Positions 1 through 6,357 of a DNA stretch of 13,285 nt are shown here, in pieces; the first letter of the stretch is position 1; the number at the start of each line of letters is the position of its first letter. This stretch comes from JBFJWU01 sp041623475 [NCBI: bacterium] (GTDB taxonomy: Bacteria; J088), in NCBI GenBank assembly GCA_041623475.1, contig JBFJWU010000058.1, forward strand, positions 1 through 13,285. Direction: 5' to 3'. Below the pieces are notes generated by a model. The model was not told where the DNA came from. It saw only the letters and a program-made list of their open reading frames with translations, and made no database searches. The position numbers and the translations under genes are program-made.

Positions 1-159
1 CGTACGACCGTACTGCAGGTTGGCTCGACGGACAACGCCGGATTATTCAACTACTACGTCGAAGTTTGTGACGTCAAGAACCAGCAGGCCACCAACTGCA
101 ACAGCAGCCTGGTCCTGGAGAATGTTCGCGCAAACTTCGCCGAGTTTCGGTCTGAATAA
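1..159 (+). CDS. C-terminal end of an unknown protein (5' partial)
   Basis: The first reading frame is open from base 1 and ends at a TAA at 157-159, giving the last 52 residues of a protein whose start lies outside the window. The tail contains a YYVEVCDV stretch, two cysteines (in VCDV and TNCN) and several Asn/Gln residues, and ends FRSE. Two well-spaced cysteines and the beta-rich, Thr/Asn-rich look would suit an exported protein with a disulfide, and the next gene is also exported, but no family is recognisable from so short a piece. The downstream gene starts 24 nt after the stop, so the two are probably cotranscribed and share the terminator at 473-505. Confidence 0.6.
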   Translation, partial: RTTVLQVGSTDNAGLFNYYVEVCDVKNQQATNCNSSLVLENVRANFAEFRSE

Positions 160-183
160 GCCGGATCCAGGAGGATATAACTC

Positions 184-447
184 ATGAAAAAATTCATTCT
201 TATGTCGATCGTAGGTGCATTCAGCCTGTCATCCGTCGCCTGTGCCCCGGCACTGATGCGTGACATGACGTCTGAACTGTACTGGGGCGATGGATCCGGA
301 TTTTACCTGGCGTATTCCCAGGGACACGGATTCAAGTGGGTCCCAAAAGTCAGCTGGTGTTCGCTGCATGACGACAATGGTATTACCTGCAAAATCCAAC
401 CGGATGTCGAGGCAGCGATGCCCGGCGGTGCCAAAGTCCAGAAGTAA
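184..447 (+). CDS. Small exported protein, possible lipoprotein, unknown function
   Basis: An 87-residue protein starting at ATG 184, with a textbook ribosome site AGGAGG at 169-174. Residues 1-20 form a typical signal peptide: MKKF, then a hydrophobic core, then SSVAC. Cys20 could be lipidated, but the -3 residue is Ser rather than Leu, so the lipobox is weak; cleavage by signal peptidase I after the ACA at 19-21 is an equal alternative. The mature part, about 66 residues, is rich in aromatic residues (Trp at 34, 52 and 58) and has two further cysteines at 59 and 69 that could pair. I recognise no family. It is followed by an intrinsic terminator, so it is the last gene of the operon entering from the left edge. 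Location is inferred to be periplasm or outer membrane. Confidence 0.75.
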   Translation: MKKFILMSIVGAFSLSSVACAPALMRDMTSELYWGDGSGFYLAYSQGHGFKWVPKVSWCSLHDDNGITCKIQPDVEAAMPGGAKVQK

Positions 448-461
448 GCAAACGCTTGCAC
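446..461 (+). promoter_or_regulatory. LacI/PurR-type operator-like palindrome
   Basis: The 12-base core GCAAACGCTTGC (448-459) is an imperfect palindrome around a central CG. With its flanks it agrees with the PurR-type pattern ANGCAANCGNTTNCNT at all defined positions except the last. It lies between the stop codon of the small exported protein and its terminator, about 45 bp upstream of maf. No promoter could be assigned next to it, so a chance match is quite possible. Confidence 0.25.
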
Positions 462-472
462 GTTGAATCTGA

Positions 473-505
473 GGCGCGGGCCGGTAACGGCCCGCGCCTT
501 TTTTT
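473..505 (+). terminator. Strong intrinsic terminator with GTAA tetraloop
   Basis: A perfect 11-bp GC-rich stem (473-483 paired with 488-498) is closed by a GTAA loop, a GNRA tetraloop in RNA, and followed by seven T residues at 499-505. This is a canonical rho-independent terminator for the operon ending at 447. The T-run ends at base 505 and the ATG of the next gene begins at 506. Confidence 0.93.
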
Positions 506-1105
506 ATGAGCACTGTTTTGACAACCCAACCACCACCTCTGATCCTGGGTAGCGCGTCGCCGCGTCGTGCCGAGTTGTTGTCCCGGATGGGGCTCGATTT
601 CCAGCAGGTAGCTCGCCATTCAGACGAACAGTTCGATCCAGGTTTGCCGGGGGACCAGGTGGCAATGGCGATCGCCAGACAGAAAGCGGCGGTCTTCAGC
701 GACCTGGCTGCCGATCACGTTGTCCTGACCGCGGATACGGTCGTCGCGTCTGACACCAGGATCCTGGGCAAACCCCGCAACCGTGCGGATGCGATCGCGA
801 TGATCGAGTCTCTCAGTGGGCAGTGGCACACGGTTTGGACAGCGATCTGCCTGACACACGGGGACTGGCAGGACTGCCACACCGAAGGAACGCGAGTCAA
901 GTTTGCGTTACTGGACGGGGTCGAAATCGAGCATTATGTGGATACGCACGAGCCGTTTGACAAGGCGGGTGCATATGGCATCCAGGAGTGGATTGGCCTG
1001 GTGGGAATCGAACGGATTGAAGGGGACTACCACACCGTAATGGGGCTGCCTACCCAGCGTCTTTGGACGATGCTGAAACAATTGGCTGAGCGGGAACGTC
1101 GTTGA
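506..1105 (+). CDS. maf: Maf family nucleoside triphosphate pyrophosphatase
   Basis: A 199-residue Maf/HAM1-fold protein, full length for the family. Maf enzymes hydrolyse non-canonical or specific NTPs (dTTP, UTP and modified derivatives) to the monophosphate plus pyrophosphate, and also affect cell division. Visible hallmarks are the N-terminal LILGSASPRRAELL (residues 12-25) with Ser16, Arg20 and Arg21, Glu41 in HSDE, the catalytic-loop Asp77 in ADTVV, Lys89 in LGKP, GQWHTV near 105-110, and the C-terminal GAYGIQEW and YHTVMGLP motifs. The GIQ and MGLP signatures place it with the YhdE-like (dTTP/UTP) branch rather than the YceF (m7GTP) branch. The start is unusual: ATG 506 directly follows the T-run of the upstream terminator and has no Shine-Dalgarno sequence. 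TTG 518 in the same frame would still keep the LILGSASPRR motif. The gene converges on the next with 3 nt between the stop codons. Confidence 0.93.
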   Translation: MSTVLTTQPPPLILGSASPRRAELLSRMGLDFQQVARHSDEQFDPGLPGDQVAMAIARQKAAVFSDLAADHVVLTADTVVASDTRILGKPRNRADAIAMIESLSGQWHTVWTAICLTHGDWQDCHTEGTRVKFALLDGVEIEHYVDTHEPFDKAGAYGIQEWIGLVGIERIEGDYHTVMGLPTQRLWTMLKQLAERERR

Positions 1106-1108
1106 TCC

Positions 1109-1636
1109 TCAGGGGTCGGGGCGCTCGGGCAGCAGCAATCGTTCCGGGCTGGGACGATGGCGGTAATTGGTCAGGGGTACGGCTTGCGCCTGGAATTGCT
1201 CGCCGTCCGTAATCTGGACATCGACATTGACGTCAGCATCTTCAAGCCGGTTAAGTGCCTTGAGCGCGCGTTCCAGCGAGTTTACGTAATCGCCCGGATA
1301 CGTGGTTCTGTCCGCCAGAAGCTCGTGGGCCTTCAGCGCCCAGTCAACATCGCGTTCACCCCAGATTACAGCCTGGACTTCGCCGGTCGTGTGCTTGCCA
1401 AAAATACCGTAGTTCCTGGGAAATAATTCCGTCAGGTTCTCAATATCGGATTCCAGACGCTGGCGATCAAAAACCACCTGTCCATCGTGGTCGGTTAACA
1501 GGGGCAGGGTGGTGAAGTCATTCTTATGCTGGGCCAGGAACACGAGGTTGACCGCCAGGTCGGCGACAGGCTTGTCATTGTGCGTGACGCGTACAGTTAT
1601 CGAATCGGGAAAATCCGGTTTTTGCGTATCATTCAT
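1109..1636 (-). CDS. Uncharacterised 175-residue protein, possible transthyretin-like N-terminal fold
   Basis: The frame runs from ATG at 1636-1634 to TGA at 1111-1109. There is no signal peptide or membrane segment, so it is probably cytoplasmic. The N-terminal ~55 residues (ITVRV, then KPVADLAVNLVFLAQ, then LTDHDGQVVF) resemble the G-x-P-x-x-x-V-x-V then T-x-x-x-G-x-x-x-F pattern of transthyretin-like or carboxypeptidase-regulatory beta-sandwiches. The middle (about 95-135) is acidic and helical, with WGERDVDWALKAHELL and a repeated ALKALNRLEDADVNVDVQI, and the C-terminus is Pro/Arg-rich. No catalytic motif or named family is evident. It lies 51 nt downstream of the DUF2236 gene on the same strand and is probably cotranscribed with it. 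No clear Shine-Dalgarno sequence precedes the start. The whole ORF has coding-like composition, so the gene call is good although the function is unknown. Confidence 0.75.
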   Translation of the reverse strand: MNDTQKPDFPDSITVRVTHNDKPVADLAVNLVFLAQHKNDFTTLPLLTDHDGQVVFDRQRLESDIENLTELFPRNYGIFGKHTTGEVQAVIWGERDVDWALKAHELLADRTTYPGDYVNSLERALKALNRLEDADVNVDVQITDGEQFQAQAVPLTNYRHRPSPERLLLPERPDP

Positions 1637-1687
1637 TCGCTTATTTTACAACGGAATGCCCCGTCGGGCGTGTTGTTGCCGGAAACT

Positions 1688-2572
1688 CTATTGAACCGTC
1701 CGTCGCAGGGCAGATGTCGCCGAGGGGTGCTGTCGGACCAGCATTGGTAACCGGCGGTTTATCCGCGATGCCGCTCTGGTTATGGATCGGTATGCTGCCT
1801 GGTCGGTTCGTGACCAGCGCAGGCCGAAATCACGGCGTAATCGATCCGGCAACATGCCTGCAGCCAGGACCCGGCTGACGGGTCGCAATGGTGCGGTCAG
1901 CCGCGGTCCACCATTCAACAGGGCGTTGGCGACAGCCCGACCGGCATCGGAAACCTGCAATTCTGTGTCCAGCATTCGATCCATGTAACGCCGAAACGCG
2001 ATCAGGTCTGGCGGTGCAACGTCATCGGACACACCGAATAATTGTCCGAAAACCAGGCTTTCTTCGTAGAATTGACATCGCTGGCGCCAGGTCAACGGCT
2101 CGACCAGTCGTTCGTATCCGAACATTGTTGAGTCAATCAGCGTCGCGTGGACCCACAACAATAACTCGGGATCATCGGCGCGATAGGATTCGGCTGGTAC
2201 GGTTCCGTTGTCAGAGGGCATCTGTCCTTTGACCCGCTGGTGCACTGCAAAAACCCTTGTTGCCATGTCGATTGCTGTGTCAGCGGTTCCAAAAAGAATG
2301 TTGTAGACAGCATCAAATGTACGAAAGGCACGTCCAAAGGGATCTGTCTGGTAGGCGCTGTGATCGACCACGCCCTGGGCAACTTTTGGATGAGCAACCT
2401 GCAACAGCAGCGCTCGCATTCCTCCGGCCAACAGGACGTTTTCCCGGGTCAGGTGCCAGGTAACCGATCCGGGACCGAAAAAGCCGTGGTCAGGGTTGTC
2501 CAGGGCGTCGGCCAGGCCTTGCAATTGCTGCCGGAACGCCTTGACAGAGCCAGGTTTGACATTGTTGCTCAT
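1688..2572 (-). CDS. Oxygenase MpaB-like family protein (DUF2236)
   Basis: A 294-residue protein of the DUF2236/MpaB-like family, related to latex-clearing protein, whose members are b-type haem proteins with oxygenase activity on lipids or polyisoprenoids. Diagnostic stretches are FGPGSVTWHLTREN (32-45), LLAGGMRALLLQVAHPKVAQGV (48-68), HSAYQTDPFGR (71-81), an FGTADTA segment, VFAVHQRVKG (107-116) and DPELLLWVHATLIDS (134-148). Conserved histidines at 61, 71, 111 and 142 are the candidates for haem binding; I infer this from family knowledge and have not assigned the ligands. There is no signal peptide. The Shine-Dalgarno sequence before ATG 2572 is weak. The gene diverges from scoA across a 143-bp region containing a palindromic operator. 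The true substrate cannot be read from the sequence. Confidence 0.87.
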   Translation of the reverse strand: MSNNVKPGSVKAFRQQLQGLADALDNPDHGFFGPGSVTWHLTRENVLLAGGMRALLLQVAHPKVAQGVVDHSAYQTDPFGRAFRTFDAVYNILFGTADTAIDMATRVFAVHQRVKGQMPSDNGTVPAESYRADDPELLLWVHATLIDSTMFGYERLVEPLTWRQRCQFYEESLVFGQLFGVSDDVAPPDLIAFRRYMDRMLDTELQVSDAGRAVANALLNGGPRLTAPLRPVSRVLAAGMLPDRLRRDFGLRWSRTDQAAYRSITRAASRINRRLPMLVRQHPSATSALRRTVQ

Positions 2573-2619
2573 ACGGCGATGCTAGCTGGAACTGCGGCGA
2601 TTTTCAACAACGGTCTTTA

Positions 2620-2648
2620 TTGAACTCAACTCCGCCCATGGATATAAG
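2620..2648 (+). promoter_or_regulatory. Predicted sigma-70 promoter of scoAB
   Basis: The -35 box TTGAAC (2620-2625) and the -10 box TATAAG (2643-2648) are separated by exactly 17 bp. The predicted start is near 2655, leaving a leader of about 60 nt before ATG 2716. The -10 box overlaps the left edge of the palindrome at 2645-2662. A weaker alternative, TTGCGG with TAGCAT at 17 bp (2667-2695), lies downstream. Confidence 0.55.
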
Positions 2649-2662
2649 TAAGTGCTTACTAA
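2645..2662. promoter_or_regulatory. TetR-type palindromic operator candidate
   Basis: The 14-base core at 2647-2660 is AGTAAG, TG, CTTACT: six-base arms in perfect inverted symmetry around a 2-bp centre, with one further matching pair (2645/2662) beyond a mismatch. Size, symmetry and AT/GC pattern fit operators of TetR/AcrR-family repressors, common controllers of CoA and lipid genes. It overlaps the -10 box and predicted start of the scoA promoter, the position expected for repression, and also lies upstream of the divergent DUF2236 gene. No TetR gene is present in the window. Confidence 0.5.
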
Positions 2663-2715
2663 CTATTTGCGGGCGGTCAGAATTCCCGTTAGCATAACGT
2701 TGTTCAACCGAAAGA

Positions 2716-3432
2716 ATGGGTGCCGATTTGACACAGGGAAAAGTATTTGAAAATGCCAGCGCCGCCCTTGGTGGAGTTGTCGACGACAATCAGACGCTTG
2801 CGGTTGGTGGATTCGGACTGTGCGGGATCCCTGAAGCGCTGATCCTGGCGTTACGAGACAGCGGTGTGTCCGGATTGACGTGCATTTCGAACAACGCCGG
2901 GGTTGATGACTGGGGCCTGGGATTGTTATTGCAAACCCGTCAGATCCGCAAGATGATTTCCAGTTACGTTGGTGAAAACAAGACATTCGAGGCGCAATAC
3001 CTGAATGGCGAACTGGAACTCGAGCTCAACCCACAGGGGACACTGGCCGAACGATTGCGGGCCGCCGGAGCCGGAATACCGGCATTCTACACCCCGACGG
3101 CTTATGGCACGCCGCTGGCGGAGGGCAAAGAGACACGGGATTTTAACGGCAAGGGACATGTACTGGAACACGCATTTGACGTTGATGTCGCGTTGGTCAA
3201 GGCCTGGAAGGCAGACGAAACCGGCAATCTGGTTTATCGAAAAACAGCCAGAAACTTTAATCCGATGATGGCCCAGGCCGGTAACGTTACAATTGTCGAA
3301 GTTGAAGAGGTGGTTCCAACCGGCAGCCTGGATCCGGACCAAATTCATACATCTGGAATATTCGTGGACCGGATTATCGTCAATGCAAGTCCGGAAAAAC
3401 GTATCGAACGCCGGATGACGAGGGAGGCCTGA
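2716..3432 (+). CDS. scoA: 3-oxoacid CoA-transferase subunit A (succinyl-CoA:acetoacetate type)
   Basis: A 238-residue alpha subunit of a class I CoA-transferase. With subunit B it moves CoA from succinyl-CoA to acetoacetate, feeding ketone bodies, leucine-degradation products or PHB-derived acetoacetate into acetyl-CoA. Motifs include [10 protein letters not shown] (31-40), the [15 protein letters not shown] segment, SYVGENK, a [17 protein letters not shown] stretch, and [26 protein letters not shown] near the C-terminus. Those features match the ScoA/OXCT-like branch better than AtoD, but substrate choice is family-based inference. The start ATG 2716 has only a weak GAAAG upstream; TTG 2728 is an in-frame alternative close to where relatives begin. 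It is followed 2 nt later by scoB, forming a two-gene operon under the promoter at 2620-2648. Confidence 0.93.
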   Translation: MGADLTQGKVFENASAALGGVVDDNQTLAVGGFGLCGIPEALILALRDSGVSGLTCISNNAGVDDWGLGLLLQTRQIRKMISSYVGENKTFEAQYLNGELELELNPQGTLAERLRAAGAGIPAFYTPTAYGTPLAEGKETRDFNGKGHVLEHAFDVDVALVKAWKADETGNLVYRKTARNFNPMMAQAGNVTIVEVEEVVPTGSLDPDQIHTSGIFVDRIIVNASPEKRIERRMTREA

Positions 3433-3434
3433 TT

Positions 3435-4091
3435 ATGCCACTTGACCGAAACCAGTTGGCCCAGCGGGCCGCCCAGGAATTGCGCGATGGTTTTTACATT
3501 AATCTGGGAATCGGGATTCCGACTCTGGTGGCGAACTACATCCCGGACAACATGCAGGTCTGGCTGCAAAGCGAAAACGGATTGCTGGGAATCGGTCCAT
3601 ATCCTCTGGAACAGGACATCGATCCCGACCTGATCAATGCCGGCAAGGAGACAGTGACAGCGCTCCCCGGTTCGGTTTTTTTCTCGTCCAGCGAGAGTTT
3701 CGAGATGATTCGCGGCGGGCACATCAATTTGGCGATTCTGGGAGCAATGGAAGTCAGCAGTTCCGGGGATATTGCCAATTGGATGATACCGGGCAAGATG
3801 GTCAAGGGTCCGGGCGGGGGAATGGACCTGGTTGTCGGCGCGCAGCGAATTGTCGTTGTGATGTCGCACACCAATAAGGCCGGCGAACCAAAGATCCTGG
3901 ACGAATGCCAGTTGCCGCTGACAGGAAAAGGCTGCGTCAATCGAATTATCACGGATATGGCGACGATCGACGTGACAGCGGACGGTTTAAGGCTTGTGGA
4001 ACGTGCACCGGGTGTCGGGGTCGACGAAATCGTCAACGCAACACAGCCCCGGCTCTTGATTGACGGCGACGTACCGGAAATGAGCCTGTAG
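3435..4091 (+). CDS. scoB: 3-oxoacid CoA-transferase subunit B
   Basis: A 218-residue beta subunit, full length for the family, carrying the catalytic glutamate of class I CoA-transferases: Glu47 in the SENG motif (46-49) followed by LLGIGP. This residue forms the glutamyl-CoA thioester intermediate. Also visible are [10 protein letters not shown] (21-30), the glycine-rich [16 protein letters not shown] region and [14 protein letters not shown], all typical of ScoB. ATG 3435 has a strong GGGAGG ribosome site at 3422-3427, lying inside the end of scoA, and the two coding regions are 2 nt apart, so translation is probably coupled at 1:1 stoichiometry. The end of the gene lies within an inverted repeat (4083-4110). 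Confidence 0.95.
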   Translation: MPLDRNQLAQRAAQELRDGFYINLGIGIPTLVANYIPDNMQVWLQSENGLLGIGPYPLEQDIDPDLINAGKETVTALPGSVFFSSSESFEMIRGGHINLAILGAMEVSSSGDIANWMIPGKMVKGPGGGMDLVVGAQRIVVVMSHTNKAGEPKILDECQLPLTGKGCVNRIITDMATIDVTADGLRLVERAPGVGVDEIVNATQPRLLIDGDVPEMSL

Positions 4092-4110
4092 CCCGGGTTT
4101 CCGGCAGGCT
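4083..4110 (+). other. Imperfect hairpin spanning the scoB stop codon
   Basis: AGCCTG (4083-4088) pairs with CAGGCT (4105-4110), and an inner CCGG (4093-4096) pairs with CCGG (4101-4104) around a 4-nt loop. The TAG stop codon sits in the left-hand bulge (4089-4092). There is no T-run after the stem, so it is not a canonical terminator. It could protect the 3' end of scoAB mRNA or pause RNA polymerase. Confidence 0.35.
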
Positions 4111-4174
4111 GTGCGCCGCGATTTTCGTACAATAACGCCAGTTCCTGCTGGTCCGGAAACGCGCGATTTTTCTG

Positions 4175-5083
4175 ATGTCCCCCTCCGAGACAGTCTACAT
4201 TTCTGCCAACGGGATCGATTTCTGCTGCAACAAGGTTGGAAGTGGCAACAAACACGCACTGTTGTTGCACGGTTTTCCGGATAACCGCCATACATTTGAC
4301 AGGCTGGCCGGTTACCTGGCTGCGATTGGGTACACGTGCTGGGCGCCCAACATGCGGGGATATGCACCAACATCGTCCCCGGCGAATGGCGACTACCAGA
4401 TCATCCAGTTGGCCCAGGATGCCGTTGGGCTTGCGACCCGGATTGGCGACGGTTCGCCTGTTGACATCGTCGGCCATGACTGGGGGGCTGCAGCTATGTA
4501 TGCGGCCTGTGCGCTGGAACCGGGGCGATTCAGGAGGGCGGTTGGCCTGGCATTGCCGCCGGCCCAGTATTTTGCCAATTCCATTGCGTCGATACCGGGG
4601 CAAGCCCGGCGCAGTTGGTACATCGGCTTCTTCCAACTGCCCGCGGTGCCGGAAATGATGGTCAAACGCCGTGGTCTGGCATTTGTTGACTGGATCTGGT
4701 CAAAATGGAGCCCCGGCTGGACGGCACCAGCGGAACACCTGGCCAGCGTCCGGGAAACTCTGTCGACCGGGCGGTCCCTGTCTGCGGCGCTGGCGTATTA
4801 TCGAGGGGCGTTACGTGGTTCGGCCCGCCACCCCAGCAGCTTTCGTGCCACAAGTGCCTTGTTGCTGCGCAACAAGATCGATGTTCCGACATTGATAATT
4901 GGCGGCAAAAGCGACGGCTGCGTAGATCCTCGGTCGATCAATCGCGGCGTACGTGCATTTACGATGCCGCCACGGGTTCACCTGATTGACAATTGCGGTC
5001 ATTTTCCGCACCTTGAATTTCCGGATCTGGTGAATGATTTGATCGCCGACCACTTGCAAATGGACATTGCCCATGTTGATTGA
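4175..5083 (+). CDS. Alpha/beta hydrolase, epoxide hydrolase-like
   Basis: A 302-residue alpha/beta-hydrolase of the epoxide hydrolase / haloalkane dehalogenase superfamily. The nucleophile motif is GHDWGA with Asp102 rather than Ser, which distinguishes this group from esterases. The oxyanion-hole motif HGFPD is at 32-36, the charge-relay acid is probably Asp247 in GGKSDGCVDP, and the base is His276 in GHFPH. Cap-domain tyrosines that polarise the epoxide ring are likely Tyr149 in SWYIGFFQLP and Tyr208 or 209 in AYYRGAL; the FFQLP context is typical of epoxide hydrolases. It should open an epoxide to a diol through an ester intermediate; the substrate is unknown. No signal peptide, so cytosolic. 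A TACAAT -10-like box at 4128-4133 lacks a good -35, and the start has no clear Shine-Dalgarno. It overlaps tatD by 11 nt. Confidence 0.9.
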   Translation: MSPSETVYISANGIDFCCNKVGSGNKHALLLHGFPDNRHTFDRLAGYLAAIGYTCWAPNMRGYAPTSSPANGDYQIIQLAQDAVGLATRIGDGSPVDIVGHDWGAAAMYAACALEPGRFRRAVGLALPPAQYFANSIASIPGQARRSWYIGFFQLPAVPEMMVKRRGLAFVDWIWSKWSPGWTAPAEHLASVRETLSTGRSLSAALAYYRGALRGSARHPSSFRATSALLLRNKIDVPTLIIGGKSDGCVDPRSINRGVRAFTMPPRVHLIDNCGHFPHLEFPDLVNDLIADHLQMDIAHVD

Positions 5084-5870
5084 TTCCCACGCCCACTTGA
5101 CCAGCCAACGATTCGACGAGGACCGGGACCAGATGATTGCCCGTGCCCGGGCAGCAGGGGTCGGTGCAATTGTTTCGATTGGGTCGGGGTTCGGCGTTTC
5201 TGGAAACCAGCAGGCGATCGACCTGGCCGACCAGTACGACTGGATCTTTGCGACCGCCGGGATCCATCCTCACGAAGCCGATGAATGGCACCCCGAACTG
5301 GAGGAGCAGCTTCGTTTCTGGCTGGCGGGCGATAATGTGGTCGCTGTCGGTGAATGTGGCCTGGATTATTTCTATGACGATGCCCCGGCGCGGGACGTTC
5401 AATTGGCGGCGTTCGAGGCCCAATGTCAGATTGCAATTGATCTGCGTCTGCCGGTGGTTATCCACTCCAGGGATGCATTTGCAGACACGGTTTCGGTATT
5501 GCGAAACTTTGGTATCGGTCAACGGGTTCGTGGCGAAATACACTTCTTTACGACTGGACTGGACGAGGCTACGGCCTATCTTGACCAGGGAATGTTCCTG
5601 GGAATTCCTGGTGTGGTGACGCTGCCCAATGCGCCGGATCTGGTGGCAGCTGTTCCGAAACTTCCCCTGGATCGTTTGCTGATTGAGACGGACTCGCCAT
5701 ACGCTGCGCCGGTACCAAAACGGGGACGCCGAAACGAACCTGCCTATGTTGCGCACGTCGCCGACAAAATCGCAGAATTACAGGGCACTGATCCTGAATC
5801 TGTGCGGCGCGCAACGACACAAAACGCAATCGAATTCTTTTCATTACCATCAGGAGCGGTTGAAATATGA
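5073..5870 (+). CDS. tatD: TatD family metal-dependent hydrolase/DNase
   Basis: A 265-residue TIM-barrel amidohydrolase of the TatD family, which uses two divalent metals and is known for 3'-5' exonuclease activity on DNA; the true cellular role varies among paralogues. Metal ligands are visible in order: His6 and His8 in DSHAHL, Glu94 in GECGLDYF, His131 in HSRD, His157 in IHFF and Asp207 in ETDSPY. The usual IHCF(S/T)G motif reads HFFTTG here, so the semi-conserved Cys after His157 is Phe. I chose ATG 5073 because it gives the canonical MLIDSHAHL beginning; TTG 5067 would add two residues. It overlaps the hydrolase upstream by 11 nt and the EVE gene downstream by 4 nt, indicating coupled translation in a three-gene operon. 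Confidence 0.93.
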   Translation: MLIDSHAHLTSQRFDEDRDQMIARARAAGVGAIVSIGSGFGVSGNQQAIDLADQYDWIFATAGIHPHEADEWHPELEEQLRFWLAGDNVVAVGECGLDYFYDDAPARDVQLAAFEAQCQIAIDLRLPVVIHSRDAFADTVSVLRNFGIGQRVRGEIHFFTTGLDEATAYLDQGMFLGIPGVVTLPNAPDLVAAVPKLPLDRLLIETDSPYAAPVPKRGRRNEPAYVAHVADKIAELQGTDPESVRRATTQNAIEFFSLPSGAVEI

Positions 5871-6337
5871 AATTCTGGCTGGTCAAGAGCGAATCCAGCG
5901 TCTACTCGATCCAGGACTTGAAGGATGAGGGACGTGCCCACTGGGACGGCGTGCGCAATTACCAGGCGCGAAACTTTATGCGCGACGAGATGGCGATCGG
6001 TGATATGGTTTTGTACTACCACTCGCGCGATGAACCCATCGGGGTGGCCGGCATTGCGCGGGTCTGCAAGGCCAGCTATGCGGACCACACCTCGTGGGAT
6101 CCTGACAGCAAGTACTTTGACCCGAAATCTACGCCCGAGAATCCTCGCTGGTTTATGGTTGACCTTGAATTTGTCGAGGAGTTTGATCGAGTCCTGCCAC
6201 TTTCTGAGCTAAAGCAGGACGACAAACTGGATGGGATGCTGGTAATCAAGCGGGGGCAGCGGTTGTCAATCCAGCCGGTGGACAAGAAACACTACAAGAG
6301 GGTCCTCAAACTGGCCGGGGCGACAACATCTGTCTGA
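5867..6337 (+). CDS. EVE domain-containing protein (PUA/YTH-like fold)
   Basis: A 156-residue single-domain protein that begins MKFWLVKSE and contains WDGVRNYQARNFMR (26-39), GDMVLYYHS (45-53), GVAGIARV, the YFDPKSTPENPRWFMVDL block, and RLSIQPV near the end. These are classic EVE-domain motifs, shared with human THYN1. The fold belongs to the PUA/YTH group and is thought to bind modified bases in DNA or RNA; in bacteria its cellular role is not settled. The length matches stand-alone EVE proteins. ATG 5867 overlaps the tatD stop in ATGA, with an AGGAG site at 5852-5856. An EVE protein directly coupled to a TatD nuclease suggests a shared nucleic-acid maintenance role, which is inference. It converges on the anti-sigma gene with 20 nt between stop codons. 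Confidence 0.94.
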   Translation: MKFWLVKSESSVYSIQDLKDEGRAHWDGVRNYQARNFMRDEMAIGDMVLYYHSRDEPIGVAGIARVCKASYADHTSWDPDSKYFDPKSTPENPRWFMVDLEFVEEFDRVLPLSELKQDDKLDGMLVIKRGQRLSIQPVDKKHYKRVLKLAGATTSV

Positions 6338-6357
6338 GGAGGCATCCGGGACATCAG

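Noticed and set aside
1782-2623. Several plus-strand open frames inside the DUF2236 gene, including 2240-2623.
   Set aside because: They are antisense to a clearly recognisable family protein and have no family features or start signals of their own.
4083-4110. Intrinsic terminator after scoB.
   Set aside because: The stem is interrupted by a 4-nt bulge and has no T-run after it, so I list it only as a hairpin.
3536-4636. A long minus-strand open frame of 366 codons across scoB and the hydrolase gene.
   Set aside because: The plus-strand genes in the same interval have intact catalytic motifs and family-length proteins; the minus frame has proline- and serine-rich noise and crosses a gene boundary.
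4959-5756. A 265-codon minus-strand open frame opposite tatD.
   Set aside because: It is antisense to tatD, which keeps all metal ligands, and it shows no domain.
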